DNA of 64,000 bases from Streptomyces coacervatus. Lineage in GTDB: Bacteria > Actinomycetota > Actinomycetes > Streptomycetales > Streptomycetaceae. This document shows positions 20,320 to 28,604 of the stretch, one piece after another. The stretch's first letter is position 1, and every line of letters begins with the position of its first letter. The notes beneath the pieces are model-generated. The model was not told the origin of the DNA. It did not search any database and worked only from the letters and a program-made list of their open reading frames with translations. The position numbers and the translations under genes were made by a program. The stretch lies in contig NZ_JARHTP010000001.1 of assembly GCF_029223485.1 (NCBI RefSeq), forward strand, positions 310,001 through 374,000, given 5' to 3'.

Positions 20320-21276
20320 TCAGTTCAGAGCCGTCGGGCCCGGGACGAAGTCCGGGTCCACCTGGTGTGCGAGGTCCAGGCCCGTCGCCTCGTCCGCCCA
20401 TGCGCGGGCGTTGCGCAGGTGGAACTCGACGGCGTGGCGGTGGAGGGCGGGCCAGTCCTTGGGGCCGGCGTCGACCGCCTGGCGCAGGACGTCGAGGGCA
20501 TGGCGGTTGTGCGGCTCCAAGGTGTCCGACTCGCCCTCCGTGCGGCCCTGTTCGGCCGCTCGCACCCAGGGGGAGTGGACCAGGTGGGTCAGGAGGTCGT
20601 CGCCCACCTGCTCCTTCAGGAACAGCAGGTCGTCCTCGCCCGTCACCTTGTTGCCGATCACGGCGATGCGGATCCCGAACTCGCGGGCGTGGTCGCGGTA
20701 CTGGCGGTAGACCGAGACGCCCTTGCGGGTGGGCTCCGCCACCAGGAACGTGATGTCGAACCGGGTGAACAGGCCCGACGCGAAGGCGTCTGCGCCCGCC
20801 GTCATGTCGACCACGACGTACTCGCCGGGGCCGTCGATCAGATGGTTGAGGTAGAGCTCGACCCCGCCGAGCTTGGAGTGGTAGCAGGCCACCCCCAGAT
20901 CGCCCTCGTCGAACTCGCCCGTCACCATCAGCGGTACGTCGCCCACGCGCCGGACGTGGCGTGCATGGAGTTCGTCGTCGCCGAGGAGGCGGAGGAGGCG
21001 GGAGCCACGGCCGGGCGGGGTGGTCTTGATCATTGCCTCGCGGGAGGCGATGCGGGGGTTGGTGCCGCGCAGGTAGTCCTTGATCTCGGGCAGATGGGCG
21101 CCCAGGGGTGGTGCGTCCAGGTGGTCCTCGTCGAGCCCCAGGGCCTCGGCCAGGTGCTGGTTGATGTCGCCGTCGATGGCGAGTACCGGCTCGCCGGAGC
21201 GGGCCAGATGACGGGAGAAGAGCGCTGACAGGGTGGTCTTGCCGCTGCCGCCCTTGCCGACGAACGCGACCCGCAT
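20320..21276 (-). CDS. CooC/MinD-family ATPase with deviant Walker A
   Basis: A 318-residue P-loop ATPase of the SIMIBI class. The deviant Walker A FVGKGGSGKTTLSALF is at residues 5-20, followed by LAIDGDINQHLAEALG, the switch segment YVVVDMTAGADAFASG and the adenine-specificity NK motif in VIGNKVTGED. CooC-type proteins insert or chaperone metal cofactors; MinD/ParA-type ones act in positioning. The length and lack of a C-terminal membrane helix favour the CooC-like side. A Zur-like box 20 bp upstream of the start points towards zinc. First gene of a two-gene unit with the SCO5389-like protein. Confidence 0.75.
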   Translation of the reverse strand: MRVAFVGKGGSGKTTLSALFSRHLARSGEPVLAIDGDINQHLAEALGLDEDHLDAPPLGAHLPEIKDYLRGTNPRIASREAMIKTTPPGRGSRLLRLLGDDELHARHVRRVGDVPLMVTGEFDEGDLGVACYHSKLGGVELYLNHLIDGPGEYVVVDMTAGADAFASGLFTRFDITFLVAEPTRKGVSVYRQYRDHAREFGIRIAVIGNKVTGEDDLLFLKEQVGDDLLTHLVHSPWVRAAEQGRTEGESDTLEPHNRHALDVLRQAVDAGPKDWPALHRHAVEFHLRNARAWADEATGLDLAHQVDPDFVPGPTALN

Positions 21277-21295
21277 TACCGGGCCGAGCTCATTT

Positions 21296-21310
21296 TGAAA
21301 ATGAATGTCA
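21296..21310. promoter_or_regulatory. Zur box-like operator upstream of the ATPase
   Basis: TGAAAATGAATGTCA agrees at 13 of 15 positions with the palindromic actinobacterial Zur box TGAAAATGATTTTCA. It is an isolated AT-rich patch only 20 bp from the ATPase start, where a repressor would block transcription. Zinc-dependent control of the ATPase operon is inferred. Confidence 0.6.
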
Positions 21311-21402
21311 TGTGGCTAGGTTTTAGGCAGCTTCCGACGCTCTGTCAAATCGGACCGGCGGCCGCGCCGTGCGGCTGTTGCCCCGCCGGTAGGGTCGCCG
21401 CC

Positions 21403-21727
21403 ATGAAGATCGTGGTGGAGATCGCCCGTGCGGCTGACCAGGAACTCGTCGACGCGTTCGGCCGGCTGCTGCGGCAGCTGCCCCGCTCCGCGGGGACGGC
21501 CGCGATCAGTTGTCGATCGTCTGCGGCACCGTCGTGGCTGGTCGCGCAGTTCCCCGCGCCCCTTTAGGGCGCTACTGAACCGTTTCCTGGCCTGTGCCCG
21601 GGAAGCCGGTGCCCGGACCCTCGACCTCACCTCCCGGCCGGACCGCGAGGCGGCCAACCGGCTCTATGAGCGGCTCGGGTTCGAGGCCAGGGAGTCGACC
21701 GTGTACCGGTTCCCGATCGGGGCGTGA
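21403..21727 (+). pseudogene. GNAT acetyltransferase remnant interrupted by intergenic repeat
   Basis: The first 31 codons (MKIVVEIARAADQELVDAFG...LPRSAG) read as the N-terminus of a small GNAT acetyltransferase. From about 21572, in a different frame, the sequence AREAGARTLDLTSRPD...AANRLYERLGFEARE is the classic GNAT C-terminus ending at TGA 21727. Between them the acetyl-CoA-binding core (roughly 60 residues in relatives) is gone and a copy of the Streptomyces intergenic repeat is present. The protein cannot be functional. This looks like a deletion or replacement event at the repeat, not a sequencing error. Confidence 0.8.
21513..21572 (+). repeat. Streptomyces intergenic repeat, copy A (inside GNAT remnant)
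   Basis: Core GTGGCTGGTCGCGCAGTTCC followed by CCGCGCCCC and a small hairpin GCGCCC-CTTTA-GGGCGC, preceded by CGTCTGCGGCACC. Closely similar copies occur at 30602, 48580 and 61228, and a variant at 51964. I recognise it as a very abundant Streptomyces intergenic element of unknown function. Confidence 0.85.
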
Positions 21728-21734
21728 GCGTTGC

Positions 21735-22511
21735 TCAGGACGCCACCGTCGCGCGCTCCGACTCCAGCTCCAGCATCTCCTCCACCTCGCCGTCCCGGAC
21801 CCTCGACGTCCGCCGCAGCCACAGGACGTCCCGGCCGAAGGACCAGATGAGCGAGCCGAGGGCCAGCACTGTGACCGCCAGGGACGCCGAGTGCGGAAGG
21901 TAGTCCGAGGCGGCCAGCAGCAGGCAGATGCCCTGCATCGCGGCGACCGTCTTGCGGGCGGTGCTCGGCGGCAGTGAGGCGTTCAGCCACGGCCAGACGC
22001 GGGCCGCGGCGACGAAGGCGTAGCGCATGCCGCCGATGAGCATGACCCACGGGCCCAGCTGCATCGACACGTACACGCTGAGCACCAGGATCAGGAACGC
22101 GTCGACCTCCATGTCGAAGCGGGCGCCCAGGGGGGTGGAGGTGCCGGTGGCGCGGGCGACCTTGCCGTCGACGCCGTCCAGGATCAGGGCCACGGCCGTC
22201 AGGCCGACGAAGAGGGTGACCGGCGGGGAGCTCTCGAAGGAGTCCGCCACCAGGGCCGTGACACCGCCGACCAGAGTGGCCCGGCCGAGGGTCACCCTGT
22301 TGGCCGGGCCGAAGGAGCGCAGCCGGGAGCGGCGCAGTGCCCGGGAGAGCACCGCCCAGCTGGCGACGGCGAAGGCGAGGCCGGTCAGCCAGCCCGCCGG
22401 CCCCATGCCGATCGCCGTTCCGAGCAGGGCCAGCAACAGGATCTGAACGCCCGCTCCCACAGCGGTCTCCTGCTGGACCAGCCTTGCGTCGTAAGTGTTG
22501 TTCAGGGCCAC
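21735..22511 (-). CDS. CDP-alcohol phosphatidyltransferase family protein
   Basis: A 258-residue membrane enzyme. The full family motif D-xx-DG-xx-AR-x8-G-xxx-D-xxx-D is present ([18 protein letters not shown], then ARFDMEVD), so it should transfer a phospho-alcohol between CMP and an acceptor alcohol such as inositol or glycerol phosphate. Several hydrophobic helices surround it ([28 protein letters not shown]). GTG 22511 has GGAGGG 7 nt upstream on its strand and is favoured over the longer frame. It is divergent from the MDR reductase with 108 bp between, so it may belong to the pterin-like cluster and supply a lipid or polyol head group. Confidence 0.85.
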   Translation of the reverse strand: MALNNTYDARLVQQETAVGAGVQILLLALLGTAIGMGPAGWLTGLAFAVASWAVLSRALRRSRLRSFGPANRVTLGRATLVGGVTALVADSFESSPPVTLFVGLTAVALILDGVDGKVARATGTSTPLGARFDMEVDAFLILVLSVYVSMQLGPWVMLIGGMRYAFVAAARVWPWLNASLPPSTARKTVAAMQGICLLLAASDYLPHSASLAVTVLALGSLIWSFGRDVLWLRRTSRVRDGEVEEMLELESERATVAS

Positions 22512-22619
22512 CGCACACCCTCCGGCCGTATGACAAAGTCGATCAACGCCGCGTACTGTGCGCGGCCTGTGCACACCTCGGTACGTGAACAACTTCCAGA
22601 TCGTTCAGGAGGAGGCCGG

Positions 22620-23600
22620 ATGAACCGCATCGCACGCGCGTTCTGGCTGAGTCGTCCGGGTCTCGGCGAGATTCGGAGCGTCGACCTGCCGGAACCCGCG
22701 CCGGGCGAAGTGCTGGTGCGCTCGCTCTACTCGGGAGTCAGTCGCGGCACGGAGACGCTCGTCTTCCGCGGCGGCGTCCCGGAGAGCCAGCACGCGGCCA
22801 TGCGGGCGCCGTTCCAGGAGGGCGACTTCCCGGCACCCGTGAAGTACGGCTACCTCAGCGTCGGCCTGGTCGAGGAGGGGCCGGACGCGCTGGTCGGCCG
22901 TACGGTCTTCTGCCTGTACCCGCACCAGACGCGGTACGTCGTCCCGGCCTCCGCCGTCACGGTCGTACCGGAGAACATCCCCGCAGAGCGGGCCGTCCTC
23001 GCCGGGACCGTGGAGACCGCCGTGAACGCCCTGTGGGACGCGGCGCCGCTGGTCGGCGACCGGATCGCCGTGGTCGGCGGCGGCATGGTCGGCTGCTCGG
23101 TGGCCGCCCTGCTGGCCCGCTTCCCGGGTGTACGTGTGCAGCTCGTCGACGCCGACCCGGCCCGCGCCAAGACCGCCGAGGCCCTCGGCGTCGACTTCGC
23201 CCTGCCTGCGGACGCGCTCGGCGGTTGCGATCTCGTCGTGCATGCCAGCGCCACCGAACAGGGCCTCGCCCGCGCTCTGGAACTCCTGGCCGCCGAGGGC
23301 ACCGTCGTCGAACTGAGCTGGTACGGCGACCGGAAGGTCGGCCTCCCGCTCGGCGAGGCCTTCCACTCCCGGCGGCTGACGATCCGCAGCAGCCAGGTCG
23401 GCACCGTCTCCCCGGCGCGCGCGAACCGCAGCTACGCCGACCGGCTCGCCCTCGCCCTCGACCTGCTCGCCGACCCGGCACTCGACGCACTCATCACAGG
23501 GGAAAGCACGTTCGAAGAGCTACCGGAGGTGATGCCCAGGCTGGCATCCGGCGAGATTCCCGCGCTGTGTCACCGTGTGAGGTACCCCGAAACGGTCTGA
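22620..23600 (+). CDS. Medium-chain dehydrogenase/reductase, Zn-less type
   Basis: A 326-residue MDR-superfamily oxidoreductase. The N-terminal GroES-like domain ([21 protein letters not shown]) lacks the structural-zinc cysteines, like BchC-type and quinone-reductase-type members. The Rossmann domain has [19 protein letters not shown] with an acidic residue (LVDAD) after the second strand, suggesting NAD(H). AGGAGGAGG precedes ATG 22620. It opens the rightward cluster; PTPS begins 116 bp downstream. It probably reduces or oxidises a sugar or alcohol of the cluster product; substrate unknown. Confidence 0.8.
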   Translation: MNRIARAFWLSRPGLGEIRSVDLPEPAPGEVLVRSLYSGVSRGTETLVFRGGVPESQHAAMRAPFQEGDFPAPVKYGYLSVGLVEEGPDALVGRTVFCLYPHQTRYVVPASAVTVVPENIPAERAVLAGTVETAVNALWDAAPLVGDRIAVVGGGMVGCSVAALLARFPGVRVQLVDADPARAKTAEALGVDFALPADALGGCDLVVHASATEQGLARALELLAAEGTVVELSWYGDRKVGLPLGEAFHSRRLTIRSSQVGTVSPARANRSYADRLALALDLLADPALDALITGESTFEELPEVMPRLASGEIPALCHRVRYPETV

Positions 23601-23716
23601 CCTGAGAAAAGAGTGAGACTCGGCTGAACGCGGGAAAGCGAAGAGCCGTACTACACGGCATCCTCCGGCGGCCAACGGCCGGAGGAGCAGAGGCGCCGCA
23701 CCTGGAGGGTCGTCCG

Positions 23717-24115
23717 TTGTTCAGTGTCACCGTCCGCGATCACATCATGATCGCCCACAGCTTCCGCGGCGAGGTCTTCGGACCCGCGCAGCGCCTGCAC
23801 GGAGCGACGTTCCTGGTGGACGCCACCTTCCGGCGCGAGCAGCTGGACGACGACAACATCGTCGTCGACATCGGACTCGCCACCCAGGAACTCGGCGCCG
23901 TCGTCAGCGAGCTGAACTACAGAAACCTCGACAACGAGCCCGACTTCGCCGGAATCAACACCTCCACGGAGTTCCTGGCCAAGGTCATCGCCGACCGGCT
24001 CGCCGAGCGCATCGAGAAGGGCGCGCTGGGCGAGGGCGCCAAGGGCATCGCGGGGATCTCCGTGACCCTGCACGAGTCGCACATCGCCTGGGCGAGTTAC
24101 GAGCGTGCCCTGTGA
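23717..24115 (+). CDS. 6-pyruvoyl-tetrahydropterin synthase/QueD homologue with altered active site
   Basis: A 132-residue T-fold protein like the S. coelicolor PTPS homologue SCO6650 (recalled). Zinc-site histidine H14 is in MIAHSFRG and H28 in LHGATF, but the usual HxH motif (HGH) is here HGA, so the third zinc ligand is lost. The catalytic cysteine before it is also absent. The C-terminal [12 protein letters not shown] retains the conserved pterin-binding glutamate region. TTG 23717 is chosen because GGAGGG lies 7 nt upstream and the family N-terminus starts there. The stop overlaps the glycosyltransferase GTG. It likely binds a pterin- or pyrimidine-like molecule but does not perform the classical PTPS reaction. 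Confidence 0.85.
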   Translation: MFSVTVRDHIMIAHSFRGEVFGPAQRLHGATFLVDATFRREQLDDDNIVVDIGLATQELGAVVSELNYRNLDNEPDFAGINTSTEFLAKVIADRLAERIEKGALGEGAKGIAGISVTLHESHIAWASYERAL

Positions 24116-25323
24116 CCGATGTGACCCTGGAGAAGGTGAACCAGCCCCCGGGGAAGGGGGAGAGGCCGTCTCTCGGCTATGTGCCGGTACAGAACTCCGC
24201 CCTGAAGAACGCCGAGATCATCCCCATGTCCCTGCGCTCCGTGCACTTCGTCATGCCGGGCGGCGTCGACGACCCGGCCGCGCCGAGCGGCGGCAACGCC
24301 TATGACCGGCGGGTCAGCCTGGACCTGCCCGGCTTCGGCTGGCAGGTGCACAAGCACGCCGTGGCCGGCGAGTGGCCCCGGCCGGGGGCGGCGGCCCGGG
24401 CGGAACTCGCGCGTACGCTGCGGGAGTTGCCGGACGGAACGGTCGTCCTGCTGGACGGGATCGTCGCCTGCGGTGTCCCCGAGATCGTCGTCCCGGAGAC
24501 GGAGCGGCTGAACCTCGCGGTCCTCGTGCACCTTCCGCTCGGCGACGAGACGGGCCTGGAGCCCGCCGTGGCCGCCGAGTTGGACGCCAAGGAGCGCGAT
24601 GTGCTGCGGGCCGTGCCCGCCGTGATCGCCACCAGCGACTGGGCGGTACGCCGCCTCGTCGCCCACCACGGCCTCGCCCCCGAGCGGGTCCATGTCGCCG
24701 CCCCCGGCGCCGACATCGCACCCCTCGCCTCCGGCACCGACGGCGTCTCCCGGCTGCTGTGCGTGGCCGCGGTGACCCCGCGCAAGGGGCAGCACCGGCT
24801 GGTGCAGGCGCTGGCCGCGGCGGCCGACCTGCGGTGGAGCTGCGTGTGCGTCGGCGGGCTCGGGCAGGACCCCGAGTACGTCGGCCATCTGCGGCTGCTG
24901 ATCAAGGAGCACGGCCTGGAGGACCGCATCGAGCTCGCGGGCCCGCAGGCCGGTGCCGAGCTCGACGCCAGTTACAACGCCGCCGACCTCATGGTCCTCA
25001 CCTCGTACGCGGAGACGTACGGCATGGCGGTGACGGAGGCCCTCGCGCGCGGCATCCCCGTGCTGGCCACGGACGTCGGCGGTCTCCCGGAGGCGGTCGG
25101 ACGCGCCCCCGACGGCGGTGTCCCCGGCATCCTCGTCCCGCCGGAGGACCCCGCCGCCCTCGCCGCCGAACTGCGCGGCTGGTTCGGCGAGGCCGATGTA
25201 CGACGCCGGCTGAAGGCCGCCGCCCGGGGCCGACGGGCCGCCCTGGACGGGTGGGCGACGACGGCCCGAAGCCTTGCCGGAGTACTCGGCCGGCTGCCGA
25301 GCGAACCCAGGAGGGCCGCATGA
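24112..25323 (+). CDS. Glycosyltransferase, GT4-like (GT-B fold)
   Basis: A 403-residue glycosyltransferase. The N-terminal acceptor domain is [24 protein letters not shown]. The C-terminal donor domain has [54 protein letters not shown], with the E-x7-E motif of retaining GT4 enzymes. GTG 24112 overlaps the PTPS stop, and its stop overlaps the methyltransferase ATG, so it is coupled to both. It presumably attaches a sugar to the cluster's heterocycle or a lipid carrier. Confidence 0.88.
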   Translation: MTDVTLEKVNQPPGKGERPSLGYVPVQNSALKNAEIIPMSLRSVHFVMPGGVDDPAAPSGGNAYDRRVSLDLPGFGWQVHKHAVAGEWPRPGAAARAELARTLRELPDGTVVLLDGIVACGVPEIVVPETERLNLAVLVHLPLGDETGLEPAVAAELDAKERDVLRAVPAVIATSDWAVRRLVAHHGLAPERVHVAAPGADIAPLASGTDGVSRLLCVAAVTPRKGQHRLVQALAAAADLRWSCVCVGGLGQDPEYVGHLRLLIKEHGLEDRIELAGPQAGAELDASYNAADLMVLTSYAETYGMAVTEALARGIPVLATDVGGLPEAVGRAPDGGVPGILVPPEDPAALAAELRGWFGEADVRRRLKAAARGRRAALDGWATTARSLAGVLGRLPSEPRRAA

Positions 25324-26327
25324 ACAGGACGGCACAGATCGGCGGGAAGATCCCGGCCCAGCCCGGGCCGCAGGACGGCTCCGAACCGGCGGACCGGGAC
25401 GGCTCCCGGCCGGCGGACTCCGTGATCCCCGGCGCCGGCCCCGCCCCCCGCCCCGGGGAGCGCGCCACCGTGCGGCTGCGGGACACCGGGCCCGAGGAGC
25501 CGCCCCGTTATGCCCCCGAGTGGCTGGAGCTGCGCGAGCCCGCCGACGCCGCGGCGCGGGCGCAGGAACTGCTCGACCCGCTGCGGATCCGGCTGGCCAA
25601 CCAGCCGGGCAAGGCCGGCCTGGCCATCCACGACCTGGGCTGCGGCACCGGGTCCATGGGCCGCTGGCTCGCCCCCCGCCTCGACGGCGCCCAGCACTGG
25701 ATCCTGCACGACCGCGACCCCTACCTCCTGCACTTCGCGGCCGTCGCCTCCCCGCGCTCCGCCGCCGACGGCAGCCGGGTCAGTGTGGAGACGCGCCGCG
25801 GCGACGTCGCCCGGCTCACCCCGGACGCCCTGGCCGGAGCCTCGCTGGTGACGGCGTCCGCACTCCTCGACGTCCTCACCCGCGAGGAGATCGAGACCTT
25901 TGCCGACGCCTGCACCGGAGCCGGCTGCCCGGCCCTGCTGACGCTCTCGGTGGCCGGACGCGTCGAACTCACCCCGTCCGACCCGATGGACGAGGAGATC
26001 ACCGAGGCGTTCAACGCCCACCAGCGCCGAGGCGGACTGCTCGGCCCGGACGCGATCACGGTGGCCTGCGAGGCCTTCTCCGAACGGGGCGCGACGGTAC
26101 GGGTCAACCCCAGCCCGTGGCGGCTCGGCCCCGACCAGGCCGCCCTGACGGCCCAGTGGCTGCGCGGCTGGGTGGGTGCGGCCGTCGAGGAGCGCCCCGA
26201 GCTGAAGGCCCGTGCAGAACGGTATCTGCAGGAACGTATGGCCGCCTGTGAGGCGGGCGAGCTGCACGTCGTGGTCCACCACAGCGACCTGCTGGCACTG
26301 TCGCGGCCGACGGGCGGGGCGTCATGA
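25320..26327 (+). CDS. Class I SAM-dependent methyltransferase
   Basis: A 335-residue protein. After a disordered, Pro/Gly-rich N-terminus (about 75 residues) comes a Rossmann methyltransferase domain with the SAM-binding IHDLGCGTGSMGRWL, the acidic motif II HDRDPYL, and SLVTASALLDVLTREEIE. It overlaps the glycosyltransferase stop (ATGA) and is itself overlapped by the flippase start. It probably methylates a cluster intermediate, at an O or N atom. Confidence 0.82.
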   Translation: MNRTAQIGGKIPAQPGPQDGSEPADRDGSRPADSVIPGAGPAPRPGERATVRLRDTGPEEPPRYAPEWLELREPADAAARAQELLDPLRIRLANQPGKAGLAIHDLGCGTGSMGRWLAPRLDGAQHWILHDRDPYLLHFAAVASPRSAADGSRVSVETRRGDVARLTPDALAGASLVTASALLDVLTREEIETFADACTGAGCPALLTLSVAGRVELTPSDPMDEEITEAFNAHQRRGGLLGPDAITVACEAFSERGATVRVNPSPWRLGPDQAALTAQWLRGWVGAAVEERPELKARAERYLQERMAACEAGELHVVVHHSDLLALSRPTGGAS

Positions 26328-27934
26328 GCGTGGAGACGGTGAGGGCGTACGTGGCGCGCGCGCCGCGGGAACAGGGGGTACGGGCCGGGCGCCGCCTGCC
26401 CGTCCAGGCGCGGGTCGACAGCGTGACGTCGGCGGGCGTGACCGTGGACGAGCCGACGGGCTCCATGGCAGCTGCTGCGCCGGCGGATGCGGGTGTTGAG
26501 GTGCGGCCCGCAGACGGCTCGTCCGTGTCGCCTGCGGGTGCGGCTGCCGGGGTTCGCCCTGGTGGTGTCGGGTCTGTGCCGGCAGCGTGTGTTGCCGCAC
26601 AGGTGCGTTCCGGTGGTGTCGGGTCTGCGGCGTCCACGGGTACGGCCGTCGAGACGCGGCCCGGCGGCGTCGTGTCCGTGCCGCCCACCGGTGCGGCCGT
26701 CTCCAGCGCCCGTATCGGCGTGATCGTCTCCTCGGCGCGGCCCGAGGCCACGCCTGGTGCGTCGTGGTGGCGTTCGGTCCTGCCCCGTCTCAACTCCTCT
26801 GCCGTACGCACCCACTTCGGCACCGTCGCCGGCGTCGTCATCCTCGGCGCACTGCTGTGGCGCCTCGGTACCGGGGTGCTTCTGGACGGGCTGCGGCGGA
26901 TCGATGCGCCGACGCTGCTGGCGGCGCTGCTGATCGGGGTGGTCACCACCGTGCTCAGTGCCTGGCGGTGGGCGCTGGTGGCCCGGGGGCTCAGGATCCG
27001 GCTGCCGCTCGGCCCGGCCGTCGCCGACTACTACCGGGCGCTGTTCCTGAACGCCGCCCTGCCCGGCGGTGTCCTGGGCGATGTGCACCGGGCGGTGCGG
27101 CACGGGCAGAGCTCCGGTGACATGGGCCGCGGCGTGCGCTCCGTGGTCCTCGAACGGGTCGCCGGGCAGGTCGCGCTGACCGTCGTCGGCGGGGCGGTGC
27201 TGCTGACGATGCCGTCGCCGGTGCTGGGCGAGGTACGGGACTTCGCGCCGCTCGTCGCGCTCGCCGCGGTGGGGGCGCTCGCCGTCGTGGTCGCGCTGCG
27301 GATGAACGCAGCGCCCTCCCGCCGCGGGCGGGCGCTGCACGCGGCGCTCGCAGAGGCGCGCGAGGGACTGCTGTCGCGTCGCAACTGGCCTGGCGTCGTC
27401 GTCTCGTCGCTGCTGGTCCTGGCCGGCCACATCGCGATGTTCGTGCTCGCCGCGCGGGTCGCCGGATCCGGCGCCTCGGTCGCCGCGCTGCTGCCGCTCG
27501 CCGTCCTTGCGCTGATCGCGATGGGGCTGCCGCTGAACGTCGGCGGCTTCGGCCCCCGCGAGGGCGTCGCCGCCTGGGCGTTCGGCGCGGCGGGGCTCGG
27601 CGCGAGCAGCGGGGTGGCGGTCTCCGTCGTGTACGGCGTGCTCAGCTTCGTGGCGGCCCTGCCGGGCCTCGTCGTCCTCGTCGCCCGCTGGTACACGGGC
27701 CTGCGGGCGGGTTCCGGGACGGCCGCGGCGCCGGCCCCGGAACCCGCCCGCGAACGGGACTACCCGCGCGCACTCCCGGCCTTCTCCGTCTCTCCCGATT
27801 CCCCGTCGGAATCGTCCGCCGAGGTGAGGAGTGAGAAATACGCTCCGAAGGAATCCGCGAGGGCGGCCAGCAGTTCCTTCCCCTTTTCCGCGGAACCCAG
27901 CGAAGGGCGTCCGATGACGCCCGAATCGGTATAG
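26324..27934 (+). CDS. UPF0104/LPG-synthase-type polytopic membrane protein (flippase-like)
   Basis: A 536-residue protein. Residues 1-150 are a soluble, low-complexity region with five 17-residue tandem repeats; TM segments start near residue 165 (FGTVAGVVILGALLWRLG). The conserved cores LSAWRWALVARGLRI, YYRALFLNAALPGGVLGDVHRA and LPLNVGGFGPREGVAAWAFG identify the lysylphosphatidylglycerol synthase TM family, many of which flip or modify lipid-linked glycans. The C-terminal tail (from about residue 470) is polar and its codons overlap the convergent creatininase gene by 175 bp. ATG overlaps the methyltransferase stop. Inferred role: export or lipid anchoring of the cluster product. Confidence 0.75.
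   Translation: MSVETVRAYVARAPREQGVRAGRRLPVQARVDSVTSAGVTVDEPTGSMAAAAPADAGVEVRPADGSSVSPAGAAAGVRPGGVGSVPAACVAAQVRSGGVGSAASTGTAVETRPGGVVSVPPTGAAVSSARIGVIVSSARPEATPGASWWRSVLPRLNSSAVRTHFGTVAGVVILGALLWRLGTGVLLDGLRRIDAPTLLAALLIGVVTTVLSAWRWALVARGLRIRLPLGPAVADYYRALFLNAALPGGVLGDVHRAVRHGQSSGDMGRGVRSVVLERVAGQVALTVVGGAVLLTMPSPVLGEVRDFAPLVALAAVGALAVVVALRMNAAPSRRGRALHAALAEAREGLLSRRNWPGVVVSSLLVLAGHIAMFVLAARVAGSGASVAALLPLAVLALIAMGLPLNVGGFGPREGVAAWAFGAAGLGASSGVAVSVVYGVLSFVAALPGLVVLVARWYTGLRAGSGTAAAPAPEPARERDYPRALPAFSVSPDSPSESSAEVRSEKYAPKESARAASSSFPFSAEPSEGRPMTPESV
26459..26713 (+). repeat. Five 51-bp tandem repeats inside the flippase N-terminus
   Basis: Residues 46-130 fall into five 17-residue units, for example GGVGSVPAACVAAQVRS, GGVGSAASTGTAVETRP and GGVVSVPPTGAAVSSAR. 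The DNA shows matching stretches such as GGTGGTGTCGGGTCTG repeated. The unit is a multiple of three, so copy number changes would not break the frame. Confidence 0.7.
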
Positions 27935-28566
27935 CCGGACATACCGAGGGTGAGCAGATGACGCCGGTCGTCCGCGACGAAATCGGAGGTCTCATAACCG
28001 GGCCGGAGGAATTCGGGGTGAGCATGCAGAAGGATGGAGGTCTCGATTTCTCCCGCATGCATGTCGGTGAGCAGCGAGGTGGCCACCCCCGCCCGCTGCC
28101 GCGCCGCTTCCCAGTCCTCCGCGGCCGGGAACAGTGCCATTCGCTCGCCGCGGGCCGAGGATTCCTGAACGACGTTGCCCAGTACGTAGTTTCCGCCGTG
28201 CCCGTTGACCACCACCAGGGCGTCGACGCCGGAGCGGCGGAGCGACTGTGCAATGTCACCTACCACCGCGTGAAGGGTCACGGAGGAGATGCTGACGGTT
28301 CCCGGCCAGGCCGCATGCTCGTGCGAGCAGGAGATGGTCACCGGCGGAAGGAGGTGCACCGGGTACGCCGCGGCGATCTCCCGGGCCACGGCGCAGGCGA
28401 CGAGCGTGTCGGTCGCCAGCGGAAGGAACGGACCGTGCTGTTCGAAGCTCCCGACCGGAAGGACGGCGACCTGCGTTGAGACACCCGCCGCCCTGGTCCG
28501 TACCTCTTCCGTAGTGTCCGTCGGCACCAGCCCGTATGCCGCCGTACGCGCGCCCGAACCACTCAT
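27760..28566 (-). CDS. Creatininase-family amidohydrolase (ArfB-like, putative FAPy deformylase)
   Basis: A 268-residue metal-dependent amidohydrolase. Family motifs are GSFEQHGPFLPLATDT (E42, H44, D53), SHEHAAWPGT (82-90), NGHGGN (121-126) and MHAGEIETS with the probable metal ligand E175. The archaeal member ArfB removes the formyl group from FAPy, the product of archaeal GTP cyclohydrolase III. Here the gene starts 38 bp from, and divergent to, a GTP cyclohydrolase II of the FAPy-forming type. I therefore infer FAPy deformylase or a related ring/amide hydrolase; mycofactocin MftE is another relative. The last about 25 residues overlap the convergent membrane protein gene. Confidence 0.8.
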   Translation of the reverse strand: MSGSGARTAAYGLVPTDTTEEVRTRAAGVSTQVAVLPVGSFEQHGPFLPLATDTLVACAVAREIAAAYPVHLLPPVTISCSHEHAAWPGTVSISSVTLHAVVGDIAQSLRRSGVDALVVVNGHGGNYVLGNVVQESSARGERMALFPAAEDWEAARQRAGVATSLLTDMHAGEIETSILLHAHPEFLRPGYETSDFVADDRRHLLTLGMSGYTDSGVIGRPSLGSAEKGKELLAALADSFGAYFSLLTSADDSDGESGETEKAGSARG

Positions 28567-28604
28567 TTCTTCACGGCCTTTCGTCTCTGCTTAGGAATCA
28601 GATC

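Noticed and set aside
21428..21727. Single intact small gene across the GNAT remnant
   Set aside because: The reading frame runs through the intergenic repeat and only its last 50 residues resemble GNAT; the true N-terminus is in another frame.
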